Part shown: positions 35,474 to 43,864 of the stretch, in pieces
Layout: each line of letters starts with the position of its first letter
How positions within the stretch are numbered: the first letter of the stretch is position 1
NCBI GenBank assembly: GCA_035622175.1
Contig: DASPVV010000249.1
Location: 12,610 to 76,609, forward strand
Source of the DNA: JAFAGX01 sp035622175
GTDB lineage: Bacteria > Acidobacteriota > Terriglobia > Terriglobales > Acidobacteriaceae
Reading direction: 5' to 3'
DNA: 64,000 nucleotides
The notes under the pieces: generated by a model
Databases searched by the model: none
Told to the model about the DNA's origin: nothing
What the model saw: only the letters and a program-made list of their open reading frames with translations
Translations under genes and position numbers: made by a program

Positions 35474-38296
35474 TCAATGGGGGTGAGCGTTCAGCTCGTC
35501 GATCTTTTGCTTGAGCTGTTGAAGCTTCTGCCCAGCCTCCGCGAGCTTGCCTTCCGCCGTCAGTCGTTGATAGTCGGCCAGGTCTTGGGCGGCCCCGGCA
35601 ACGAGCGCGTTCCGATCCGCTGCGGGGTTGGTGGAAGGGGCGGAGGCCGCTGCGCCTCGACCCGGTTCAGCCGGGTTCGCAGGGGCGCTTAACGAAGAGG
35701 GCTCTCCGCCAAACAGGGACTTCATCGCCGACTCGAAGGTTGATCCATAGGCGAGCCGATCTTGCAGCGCGAGCACCACGAGACGCAACTCCGGCATCGG
35801 ACTGCGCTCGGCCTGCAAGTAAATCGGCTCCGCGTAGAGGAGGGCGCGCCCGCACGGAATCACTAGCAGAGTTCCACGCCGCACGTGAGAGCCTTGCTGA
35901 TTCCAAAGCGTCAATTGGGCGGACAACTGCGCGTTCTGATCGATTCGCGCTTCGATCTGCACGGGGCCGTTGACCAGCTTCGTTTTGGGGAAGTCGTACA
36001 CTACCGACGTGCCATATTGCGGGCCGTCACTCCGACCAGCAATCCAGCCAATCAGATTGTCTCGATTGGCCGGCGTGAAGGGCAGAATAGCCACAAATTC
36101 GACCTCGGATTCGCCCGGTAGTTTCATCAGCACAAAGTTCGGCTCCATCGTTTGCGTCTTCTGATCACCGGATTCGTTCATCCCGACCTCGGAAGCGACG
36201 GTCCACAGATCCTCCCTGTTGTAAAACACCTCCGGATTTGTCATGTGATAAAGACCGTACACCGCCGCCTGCAGCTTGAGCAGCAATTCGGGGTAACGTA
36301 CGTGTCTTCGCAGCCCCGGGGGCATGGCTGCCGCATCCCTAAAGAGGGAGGGGAACATTTGCCGATACGCCCTAAGGATAGGGTCTTGCGCGTCAAACAC
36401 GTAGAAGGTGGTGGTCCCGTCGTAGGCATCGATGACCACCTTGACGCTGTTGCGGATGTAGTTCATGAGGTTGTCGCCGAGAGCATAGTGGCTTGCGTAG
36501 GGGTAGCTGTCGGAGGTAGTGAAAGCATCCATCATCCATGACAACCGTCCATCGTCGCCAATCACCATGTATGGATCCGGTTCATAGAAGAGAAAGGGCG
36601 CCAGCTCCGAGGTGCGTTCGCGCACGTTGCGACGCATCAGCAACCGGCTTTGCGGGCTGATATCGTCGCTAAACGGCAGTTTCGCCAAGTCCCCTTGGTC
36701 AAACGCGATGAGAATACGCCGGAGGAATCCCCCCAGCTGGATGCCGCCGTTGCCCTCATAGGACGTCAGGTTGTTGGTCTGGCCCTGCGGATAGTTGAAT
36801 TCCTGCTGTCGCGTCTTTACGTATACGTCGGTGTCGGTCAGCTCGCCGAAATAAATCTCTGGACGGGTTATCGCAATACTCTTCACTGTGCTTTGCATCG
36901 GCATATTGAGGAGAATCAGCGTTGGCAGCCCTTCCGGCGTAAAGCCATTGACGGGATTCATGGTGACACCGTAGCCGTGGGTATAGATCAGCTTCTCATT
37001 GATCCAGTTGCGGCTGCTCTCTGGCAGCTTATCGACGCTCAGTTCACGGGTCGCGAGCATCACCTGACGCGTGGTGCCGTCGATCTCATAGCGATCGATG
37101 TCGATGTCGGGAAAGTCATAATAGGTCCGGATTTCCTGAATTTGACGCAGGGTGTCCTGGAGTGCGCGCCAGTCCCACAGCCGGATGTTTTGCAAGGTAG
37201 CTTGATTGTTCGCCGGGTCGGCCGCCTCGACCGTCGTGTCGGCGGGAAATTCCCGCTGCAAGACGGAGTTCAATCCAAAGGCCTGCCGCGTCAGGTCGAT
37301 ATTGTAGGCGATATAAGGCCGCTCGCGAACTAACTCGTTCGGCTTCACAATAAAGTTGCCGACGTACCAGCCGATTCCCTGAAGGATGAGATAACAAACC
37401 GCGGCCGGAACGAGTGCGGCCGCCAGCCGGCTCAGGCGCGGTGGTGCGGCGACGTTCACGGCGGCAATGGCCGCGCCGAGAACGAGCGCAGCACAAACCA
37501 CCAGCAGACCGGGAAGCGTGACATGCGCATCGGTGTAGGTGACCCCTTTAAAGATCGTATGCTCGTCAAACAAGGTCTCGAAACGGCTGAGATAGACTCG
37601 CATCGCGAGGATGAGCAAGAAGCAGGCAAAGGCAATCGAGAACCCGCGCCAGGGCAACGGGAGGGAACCGCCGCGTCGGCCTGCGAACACGCGAATGCTG
37701 CCGGTAATGAGAATGAAGAAGAGGCCGATCCCGCAAGCAATCACGGCCAGCGTCAGCAGCCAGCCGGTGATAAATTGCCATGCCGGGAGGGTGAATAGAT
37801 AGAAGGGCAACGGCTTGCTGAAGATCGGATCCACAACGCCACCTGGGGTGGACGGCGGTGCATACCAATACAGCGCGAATGTCGGCCATTCCGCCCTCGC
37901 ACCGGCGCCGGTCGCCGCGGCAATGATCAGCAAGACCGCGAGCACGATGAGACTGAGGATGCGCTCGACCGGCAATTTCACCGACTGCCTGCCGATGAAA
38001 ATGATGCCGCCGCTCGTTAAATCGGGCTGGTACGCCCGCCTCAGGGCCAGAAACCATCCGTACAGAGTGAGAAAGGTGGCCGCGAAAAATGCCGCAAAGA
38101 CCCCCCACTGAAGGCTGAGTGTCTTTCGAAATACCTCTCCGTACCCGAGCGACCCGAACCAGAGGGCTTCGACGTAATACGACACCGCGGTGCGGCTGCC
38201 GAAGATGAAGATGGCAATCAAGGCAAGCATGAGCAGAAACCGGCGGCGCTGCGGCCGTCGCGGTCGCCACTCGATCGTCTCAGGCATTGCTCTCAT
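35474..38296 (-). CDS. UPF0182 family membrane protein
   Basis: A 940-residue protein. About seven hydrophobic helices fill residues 20-320 (for instance FLLMLALIAIFIFGSRTAV). A large hydrophilic domain follows with the family phrases INEKLIYTHGYGVTMNPVNG, YFGELTDTDVYVKT and RYPELLLKLQAAVYGLYHM. The C-terminus carries an Ala/Pro-rich linker and a short coiled coil (LAEAGQKLQQLKQKIDELN). Length is normal for UPF0182 (COG1615), whose function is unknown. It stands alone on its strand. Confidence 0.92.
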   Translation of the reverse strand: MRAMPETIEWRPRRPQRRRFLLMLALIAIFIFGSRTAVSYYVEALWFGSLGYGEVFRKTLSLQWGVFAAFFAATFLTLYGWFLALRRAYQPDLTSGGIIFIGRQSVKLPVERILSLIVLAVLLIIAAATGAGARAEWPTFALYWYAPPSTPGGVVDPIFSKPLPFYLFTLPAWQFITGWLLTLAVIACGIGLFFILITGSIRVFAGRRGGSLPLPWRGFSIAFACFLLILAMRVYLSRFETLFDEHTIFKGVTYTDAHVTLPGLLVVCAALVLGAAIAAVNVAAPPRLSRLAAALVPAAVCYLILQGIGWYVGNFIVKPNELVRERPYIAYNIDLTRQAFGLNSVLQREFPADTTVEAADPANNQATLQNIRLWDWRALQDTLRQIQEIRTYYDFPDIDIDRYEIDGTTRQVMLATRELSVDKLPESSRNWINEKLIYTHGYGVTMNPVNGFTPEGLPTLILLNMPMQSTVKSIAITRPEIYFGELTDTDVYVKTRQQEFNYPQGQTNNLTSYEGNGGIQLGGFLRRILIAFDQGDLAKLPFSDDISPQSRLLMRRNVRERTSELAPFLFYEPDPYMVIGDDGRLSWMMDAFTTSDSYPYASHYALGDNLMNYIRNSVKVVIDAYDGTTTFYVFDAQDPILRAYRQMFPSLFRDAAAMPPGLRRHVRYPELLLKLQAAVYGLYHMTNPEVFYNREDLWTVASEVGMNESGDQKTQTMEPNFVLMKLPGESEVEFVAILPFTPANRDNLIGWIAGRSDGPQYGTSVVYDFPKTKLVNGPVQIEARIDQNAQLSAQLTLWNQQGSHVRRGTLLVIPCGRALLYAEPIYLQAERSPMPELRLVVLALQDRLAYGSTFESAMKSLFGGEPSSLSAPANPAEPGRGAAASAPSTNPAADRNALVAGAAQDLADYQRLTAEGKLAEAGQKLQQLKQKIDELNAHPH

Positions 38297-38529
38297 CTGT
38301 TTTCACCGCACTTCCGTCTGGATTCTCGAGCAGACGGCATTGTACCCTGTCTGCCATTCGCCAGACCGCATCGGTTGACCGGACACGCCTTGGCACCAGG
38401 CCGGGTAGGAGCAGGGGAAGGGCTCACGTTGTAAGGGCCGGCCCGAGAAAGACTTCCTGCCGACTGCTTGGACCTCAGTTGGGCTGCCGCTCTGCCCAGA
38501 CCAAGGTCGGACGAGGTGGCGCGTGCAAG

Positions 38530-39009
38530 TTAAGAGTGACGCGCAGAAGGTTGCCGCCATTGGGCTGCTGAAAACCGCCCGTGATCGATGCAGGAGCAAT
38601 ACCGCACGTCTTCTCCCGAAGGAGGCATGGGCAACAAGTATGCTCCCGGCCCGTGCGGCGATGGCGCATGGCCGGTGACTTTAACGTTCTCAAGCCAATA
38701 GTCGGCAGGGCTCTCATTCTTCGCGTCGGTTTCGACGACCACCACTTCTGCGGAAATGGAATCGCCGGCAGTCAGCTGGCTTAGCTCGGCCGAAGGCTTG
38801 ATCTTGTAGGACATGGTCATGGCATCCATAAAGCCGGGGACGGCATTTCCATCGATCAAGGCCGTTTGGTCGGTGCTATCAATCGAAATGACCCGACCCG
38901 TGAAGGGATAGCGCTTGGTTGTCGGCGGGTTGGAGCGATGGCATGACGAAAAAGCACCGAAAGAGACAAGAAGCATTAAAAGGCTTGCTAGGATGGAGGG
39001 GCATTTCAT
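38530..39009 (-). CDS. Copper-binding lipoprotein, CusF-like
   Basis: A 159-residue protein. ATG 39009 begins a lipoprotein signal (LLMLLVSFGAFSSC, Cys as lipid site). Residues about 33-110 form a CusF-type OB barrel: YPFTGRVISID, ALIDGNAVPGFMDAMTMSYK, where the Met-x-x-Met-x-Met ligands stand, and LTAGDSISAEVVV. The last 45 residues are Pro/Ser-rich without clear homology and may result from a frameshift. Members carry periplasmic Cu(I). No Cus efflux or SCO gene is adjacent. Confidence 0.8.
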   Translation of the reverse strand: MKCPSILASLLMLLVSFGAFSSCHRSNPPTTKRYPFTGRVISIDSTDQTALIDGNAVPGFMDAMTMSYKIKPSAELSQLTAGDSISAEVVVVETDAKNESPADYWLENVKVTGHAPSPHGPGAYLLPMPPSGEDVRYCSCIDHGRFSAAQWRQPSARHS

Positions 39010-39351
39010 TGGGTTGCTCACGACACACTCTAACTCGGGCGCAAACCACGTTGCCACACCGCCCCTCCTGTTTGCAATCCCGTCTTTGGGGAATTAGCAG
39101 GGCCGGTGGAACCGATGCAGATTTCCCGCGGCGAGGCATTCGCGGCGTACAGGCCTGAGATTGTGAACCCATTCCACCGTCTGCCACGGCGCGATGAAGA
39201 AGAAGCCGCAGCCGGACAGGTGCGATGAAGGCAGGGTGCATGTGGGTCAACGAAAACAACCAGGGAGCCGCCCGCGAGTTCATTGGATCAACTCTCGAAA
39301 CTCGAACCGAACTCCCGAAGCTCCGTTGATACACTAAAGTCTACCGCGTCT
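39010..39351. other. Intergenic between divergent genes
   Basis: 342 bases separate the copper lipoprotein (minus) from the class V aminotransferase (plus). The aminotransferase frame is open from TTG 39283. I see no convincing promoter, operator or RNA. Confidence 0.45.
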
Positions 39352-40491
39352 ATGCTCCCATGCCAGCGATCTCTCTTCGACATTCCTGCAGACATCATTT
39401 ATTTGAATTGCGCTTATATGTCTCCCCTGATGAAGCCGGCGTTCGAAGCCGGCGTTGCCGGTCTCGCCCGCAAATCGCATCCGTGGACCCTTACCGCCGA
39501 CACATTCTTTACCCCTTCCGAAGCCTTCCGTGTGACCGCCGCTCAGCTCCTCGATTGTTCTCCCGATTGCGTGGCGATCGTTCCCTCGGCCAGCTATGGC
39601 GTGGCCACGGCCGCGCGCAATCTGCCGGTTCGCAAAGGACAGTGTATCCTCGTGCTCGACGAGCAATTCCCCTCCAACTATTACTCCTGGCAGCGGCTGG
39701 CCGCGGAGCGCGGCGCGGCCCTGAAGGTTATCCCCTGGCCGGAGAACGACGACTGGACCGCAGCCGTTCTCGACGGCCTGACCAACGAGGTCGCGATTGC
39801 CGCACTCCCCCACGTCCACTGGACCAGCGGCGGCAGTCTCGACCTGGTTCGCATTGGAGAGGAAAGCCGGCGATGCGGGGCAGGGCTAGTCCTCGACCTG
39901 ACGCAGTCACTTGGAGCTCTTCCGTTCAGCGTGCGCGAGGTGCAGCCCGACTTCGCCGTTGCGGCCAGTTACAAGTGGCTGATGGGTCCATACACGACCG
40001 GGTTGCTCTACGTCGCGCCGCAATGGCAGAACGGCCTTCCACTCGAAGAAAACTGGATCCAGCGCGCAAATGCCCGGGATTTCAGCAACCTCATTCTCTA
40101 CACCCCCGAATACGAAAGCGGCGCACGTCGTTTCGACATGGGAGAACGGTCAAACTTCGCCCTCGTCCCTGCCGCCGATCGGGCGATGCAGCAGATCCTG
40201 GCATGGAGTGTCGCCGAGATCTCAGAAGCTTGCGGTAGGCTGACTCGCCAGCTCGCAACCGCGGCTCCCGAGTTCGGATTCTCAACTCCACCGGAGAAGC
40301 TGCGGGCACCTCACTATCTCTGCCTGAGAAGGAAATCCGGGATTCCGCCGGATTTGACCCATCTTCTAGCGCGAGAGAGGATTTTTGTCAGCGTGCGGGG
40401 CGACTCAGCCCGGGTGACGCCGCACGTCTACAACTCCGCCGACGATGTCGAGTGCCTCATCACATGCCTTCGCCGCATCACCGCGGCCTAG
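39352..40491 (+). CDS. Class V aminotransferase-like PLP enzyme
   Basis: About 379 residues from ATG 39352; the frame reaches back to TTG 39283, and neither start has a strong ribosome-binding site. Family features: YLNCAYMSPL near the start, VPSASYGVATAARN (phosphate loop), LPHVHWTSGGSLDL, VLDLTQSLGALPF with the Asp that holds the pyridine nitrogen, and AASYKWLMGPYTTG with the Schiff-base Lys. This is the kynureninase/cysteine desulfurase/isopenicillin-epimerase group. Substrate is open; no Fe-S assembly genes are nearby. Confidence 0.85.
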   Translation: MLPCQRSLFDIPADIIYLNCAYMSPLMKPAFEAGVAGLARKSHPWTLTADTFFTPSEAFRVTAAQLLDCSPDCVAIVPSASYGVATAARNLPVRKGQCILVLDEQFPSNYYSWQRLAAERGAALKVIPWPENDDWTAAVLDGLTNEVAIAALPHVHWTSGGSLDLVRIGEESRRCGAGLVLDLTQSLGALPFSVREVQPDFAVAASYKWLMGPYTTGLLYVAPQWQNGLPLEENWIQRANARDFSNLILYTPEYESGARRFDMGERSNFALVPAADRAMQQILAWSVAEISEACGRLTRQLATAAPEFGFSTPPEKLRAPHYLCLRRKSGIPPDLTHLLARERIFVSVRGDSARVTPHVYNSADDVECLITCLRRITAA

Positions 40492-40818
40492 CCCCCCCTG
40501 AAGTTTGCCCGAATCGGAAGGATGATTTCGGCGCCGCACGCAACCTCAATGACCTCAGTCTATCCAGAGTTCTTTTCGAACGTTGGGGTTGACCGGCGAT
40601 TTCGAGCCAGGCCTAGCATACAGAGTGGCGGCGTTTTTGCTCGGCCGTTCGTTTTGGCTGCCCCTGTAGGCAATCCTGGGTCCCGATGGGACACCAGTTG
40701 AGACATTGTTCGCACGGCTGCTGTTGTGCACTGGGACGCACCCTTCTGATTAACCTCTGTCACAGCTTTTTAACGCAACGTTCATCGCCCCGCAACCAAC
40801 CTCCACTATTGCCTTATT
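40492..40818. other. Intergenic, nothing recognised
   Basis: 327 bases between the aminotransferase and OlsF-like genes. No supported ORF. TTGACC at 40589 with TAGCAT near 40614 is a loose promoter-like pair with too long a spacer. Confidence 0.4.
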
Positions 40819-42615
40819 ATGCCTATCACCAGTCTTACAGAAGCGTCCCAGGAACTGGCATCGCCACCGCCGAAGACTCCCCAGCTGTTCCGGCGGTTGT
40901 CGGCCATCGAGCGAGTGCGCGAGTTATATCAGCGAGCGCAGCAGCCGGTGAACCGGTCGATTCTCGAGAATGTTCTGACTGGGATGCGAGTCCAGTATCA
41001 AGTAACGGAATCCGACTGGGCACGAGTTCCTACCAAGGGCGCCGCGATCGTCACTGCCAATCATCCCTTTGGCCTGCTCGACGGTGCGATTCTGGGAGCC
41101 CTGCTGACCCGGGTGCGAACGGACGTAAAGATTCTGACGAACTTCATGTTGGCTGGAATCCCGGAATTGCGCGAACACTGCATCTTCGTCGATCCATTCG
41201 GGGGCAGCGATTCGGTGGCGCGAAACTGGGCGGGGGTGCGCAAGGCCATGGATTGGCTTGCGGTGGGCGGCATGCTGGTGGTCTTTCCGGCCGGCGAGGT
41301 TTCGCACCTGCGGCTGCAGGACTTCGGAATCGCGGACCCACCATGGAATTCCATGGTGGCGCGTCTGGCAAGTAAGACGAGCGCCGTCGTCGTGCCCGTG
41401 TTTATCGCCGGACACAACAGCGCGACTTTCTTGGCCTTGGGTCTCATGCATCCGCGGCTTCGAACCGCGTGGCTGCTGAACGAGTTTTTGCAACAGACGG
41501 GCAAAACCGTGGAAGTGCGTGTCGGACACCGGATCTCGCCCGAGATCCTCGGCAGCCTTGGCTCCGATCGTGAAGCCGCCACTTATCTACGCTGGCGCAC
41601 CTACGTCTTAGCACAACGCGGACGTACCCCGGGGAGCCGCATACCATCAGCGCTGCTATCACGGAAAACCCTGCCCCTCGCCGCGGCGATTCCCACCGGA
41701 AGTCTGGTTCGCGATCTGCAAAAGCTGGGGCCCGACCGCTGTCTTTGGGAGGATGGCGAGTTTGCTTTTTACATCGGCAAAGCACGCGAATTTCCCGCGG
41801 TGATGCTCGAGATTGGACGCCTCCGCGAACTTACGTTCCGCCAAGCCGGCGAAGGTACAGGCGGGGGCAGCGACCTCGATCAATTCGATTACTACTACAC
41901 TCACTTCGTACTGTGGAACAAGACCAAGCGTGAAATCGTGGGCGCGTACCGGGTGGGCCTCACGACCCAAATTCTGCCCCAACTGGGCGTTCCCGGGCTC
42001 TATACCAGCACCTTGTTTCGCTATGACCCCCGGTTTTTCCCGTCGATCGGTCCGGCGATGGAACTCGGACGCTCCTTCGTGCATCCTGAGTATCAGAAGC
42101 AGTACGCCCCCTTGCTGAACCTGTGGAAAGGCATTGGCAGGTATGTCGGCCGGCATCCGCGCTTTGCGGTTCTTTTTGGAGCAGTCAGCATCAGCCAACG
42201 TTACAACCGCCTCTCGCGGGAGTTGATCTTTCGCTTCTTTCAGAACCAGGGAAAAAATGACGGGCTCGCGAGGCTGGTCGCCCCGCGCAGTCCCTTCCAT
42301 CCCCGCCCTGTCCTGCCAGCGATCGGGGATGGATTCTGTCGCAGTATTCGGCATCTCGATCATCTGGCTGATCCCATCGCTGACATCGAGAACGATGGCA
42401 AGGGAATCCCTATTTTGGTCAAACACTACACAAAATTGGGGGGACGCATGCTCAGCTTCAACCTGGACCGGAACTTCTCGAACGTACTCGATGGACTGGT
42501 GCTGGTTGACCTGCGGCGTTCGGATCCCGCGCTGCTTGCGCGTTACATGGGCAAAGCTGACCTCACAGCCTTCATTCGTCATCATGGCTTGCACGGCGCA
42601 GCAGAGGTCAGCTAG
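40819..42615 (+). CDS. Bifunctional acyltransferase, OlsF-like (ornithine lipid synthesis)
   Basis: A 598-residue protein with two acyltransferase parts. Residues about 60-290 are a PlsC-type domain (IVTANHPFGLLDG, VDPFGGSDSVARNW, LVVFPAGEVSH). Residues about 320-590 are the hemolysin-like GNAT domain of OlsB-type N-acyltransferases (YYTHFVLWNKTKREIVGAYR, MELGRSFVHPEYQK, KGIGRYVGRHPRFAVLFGAV). This fusion is that of OlsF, where one half makes the amide and the other the ester of ornithine (or related amino acid) lipids at the inner membrane. Head group unverified. Start ATG 40819. Confidence 0.8.
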   Translation: MPITSLTEASQELASPPPKTPQLFRRLSAIERVRELYQRAQQPVNRSILENVLTGMRVQYQVTESDWARVPTKGAAIVTANHPFGLLDGAILGALLTRVRTDVKILTNFMLAGIPELREHCIFVDPFGGSDSVARNWAGVRKAMDWLAVGGMLVVFPAGEVSHLRLQDFGIADPPWNSMVARLASKTSAVVVPVFIAGHNSATFLALGLMHPRLRTAWLLNEFLQQTGKTVEVRVGHRISPEILGSLGSDREAATYLRWRTYVLAQRGRTPGSRIPSALLSRKTLPLAAAIPTGSLVRDLQKLGPDRCLWEDGEFAFYIGKAREFPAVMLEIGRLRELTFRQAGEGTGGGSDLDQFDYYYTHFVLWNKTKREIVGAYRVGLTTQILPQLGVPGLYTSTLFRYDPRFFPSIGPAMELGRSFVHPEYQKQYAPLLNLWKGIGRYVGRHPRFAVLFGAVSISQRYNRLSRELIFRFFQNQGKNDGLARLVAPRSPFHPRPVLPAIGDGFCRSIRHLDHLADPIADIENDGKGIPILVKHYTKLGGRMLSFNLDRNFSNVLDGLVLVDLRRSDPALLARYMGKADLTAFIRHHGLHGAAEVS

Positions 42616-42729
42616 CCCGTCTTATTCGACCAATTTCCAGTCCTCAGGAAGCGCCCGATTCAACGATGGGCTGCTTTCGCAGCGCTCATCGCGATCCGAA
42701 CCCGTCTGGCCGCAACGTGCCCCAGGCCA

Positions 42730-42764
42730 TTGACAGCATGATACCTTGTAGTGCATAGTATGAT
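42730..42764 (+). promoter_or_regulatory. Promoter with PadR-type palindrome
   Basis: TTGACA (42730-42735) is followed by an imperfect 21-base palindrome ATAC...GTAT (42741-42761) that contains TAGTAT and ends six bases before the padR ATG. The -35/-10 spacer of 20 bases is long. The position suits autorepression by the PadR protein. Confidence 0.5.
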
Positions 42765-42766
42765 GA

Positions 42767-43159
42767 ATGGCAGAAGTGCTTAAGTCCGCTAGCAGACCAT
42801 CGGGGACGATCGACACGGACAAGTGGGAGGTCCAGTTTCGCAAGGGCTGTCTTGAGCTGGCCATCCTGGCTACGCTCTGGAATGGCAAGCTCTACGGGCT
42901 GGAGATTCTCCGGCACCTTGAGGTGAGTTCAAACCTGATAGTTTCAGAGGGGACTGTATATCCTCTTCTGAGCCGTTTGAAGGCGGAAGGAGTGCTGGAT
43001 TCAGAGTGGGTTGAATCCGAAGCTGGGCATCCTAGGAAGTACTACAGGCTGACGTCAGCCGGCCGACAGCGTGCCCATGCGATGGCCAGGATGTGGTCAG
43101 AGTTTTCTTCCAATCTTTCTAGCCTGATCAGCCCCCTGCTGCAGGAGAGTCTTAAATGA
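42767..43159 (+). CDS. PadR-family transcriptional regulator
   Basis: A 130-residue winged-helix protein: KGCLELAILATLWNGKLYGL, ILRHLEVSSNLIVSEGTVYP, LLSRLKAEGVLDSEW and RKYYRLTSAGRQ are the standard PadR phrases, and a C-terminal helix serves dimerisation. Length is normal for the short PadR-s2 type. It overlaps the next gene by four bases (ATGA). In such pairs PadR represses its own operon. The ligand is unknown. A palindrome lies directly before the start. Confidence 0.92.
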   Translation: MAEVLKSASRPSGTIDTDKWEVQFRKGCLELAILATLWNGKLYGLEILRHLEVSSNLIVSEGTVYPLLSRLKAEGVLDSEWVESEAGHPRKYYRLTSAGRQRAHAMARMWSEFSSNLSSLISPLLQESLK

Positions 43160-43815
43160 AACCCGAGAATGTTGCCGAGGAAACCATCCATGCCTATCTG
43201 CTCCGTGTGCAGGAAAAGCTGCGGGATCTTCCCCGCGCGCAAGTTGCTGAGATTCTCACGGAGCTGAGAAGTCACATTCTGGATAGGGCAAGCCTAGCGA
43301 ATGCAGGAATCACCGCCGCCACCGTGCACCAAGCCCTGGATAGACTGGGGCCTGCGGAGGATCTGGCAGAGATGTACCTCACAGAAAATCTCCTGGAAAC
43401 GGCGGGAACGACCCGCTCGCCATGGCTGGTGATGCGAACCCTCTTCCGCTTGGCACTCAACAGCGCGTGGGCGCTGGGAATCTTCTTCGTGAGTTTGATT
43501 GGGTACTTGGTTGCCATCGGCTTTCTTGTCTGTGCTGTGGCAAAGCCGCTCTATCCGACCCATGTTGGGCTCTGGTGGAACACGCAGAGTCACACGCCGG
43601 TAGGTCTGGGCTTCATTTGGCCAGAGCCGTTGGAGCGAGAGGTTTTGGGCTGGTGGATAATCCCGGTTGGATTAAGCCTTTGTGGTCTCATGTTTTTCCT
43701 GACCACTCGATTCGCGCGCTGGAATATGCGGCGCATGCGAAGATCTCGCGGAGCTTACTCTGCCAAGCACGGAGCAGGTGCGACTTGGTGGTCGAGCGCT
43801 CGATCACTGCGCTGA
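43156..43815 (+). CDS. HAAS/DUF1700-type membrane protein
   Basis: A 219-residue protein translationally coupled to PadR. Residues 5-75 form a HAAS-like helical domain (YLLRVQEKLRDLPRAQVAEI ... LDRLGPAEDLAEMYL). Then come two or three membrane helices, about 98-135 (GIFFVSLIGYLVAIGFLVCA) and 160-185 (WWIIPVGLSLCGLMFFLTT), and a short Arg-rich tail. PadR plus HAAS pairs are thought to form a membrane-linked sensing unit. No effector transporter follows, because the next gene is convergent. Confidence 0.82.
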   Translation: MKPENVAEETIHAYLLRVQEKLRDLPRAQVAEILTELRSHILDRASLANAGITAATVHQALDRLGPAEDLAEMYLTENLLETAGTTRSPWLVMRTLFRLALNSAWALGIFFVSLIGYLVAIGFLVCAVAKPLYPTHVGLWWNTQSHTPVGLGFIWPEPLEREVLGWWIIPVGLSLCGLMFFLTTRFARWNMRRMRRSRGAYSAKHGAGATWWSSARSLR

Positions 43816-43864
43816 ATGGGCGGCTATTTTTCGCTCCTGGCCTGATGGTTGGCTGCGCAGGGAA

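Noticed and set aside
41659..42594. Minus-strand 311-codon ORF inside the OlsF-like gene
   Set aside because: Mirror of a high-GC coding frame; no recognisable domain and wrong strand for the region.
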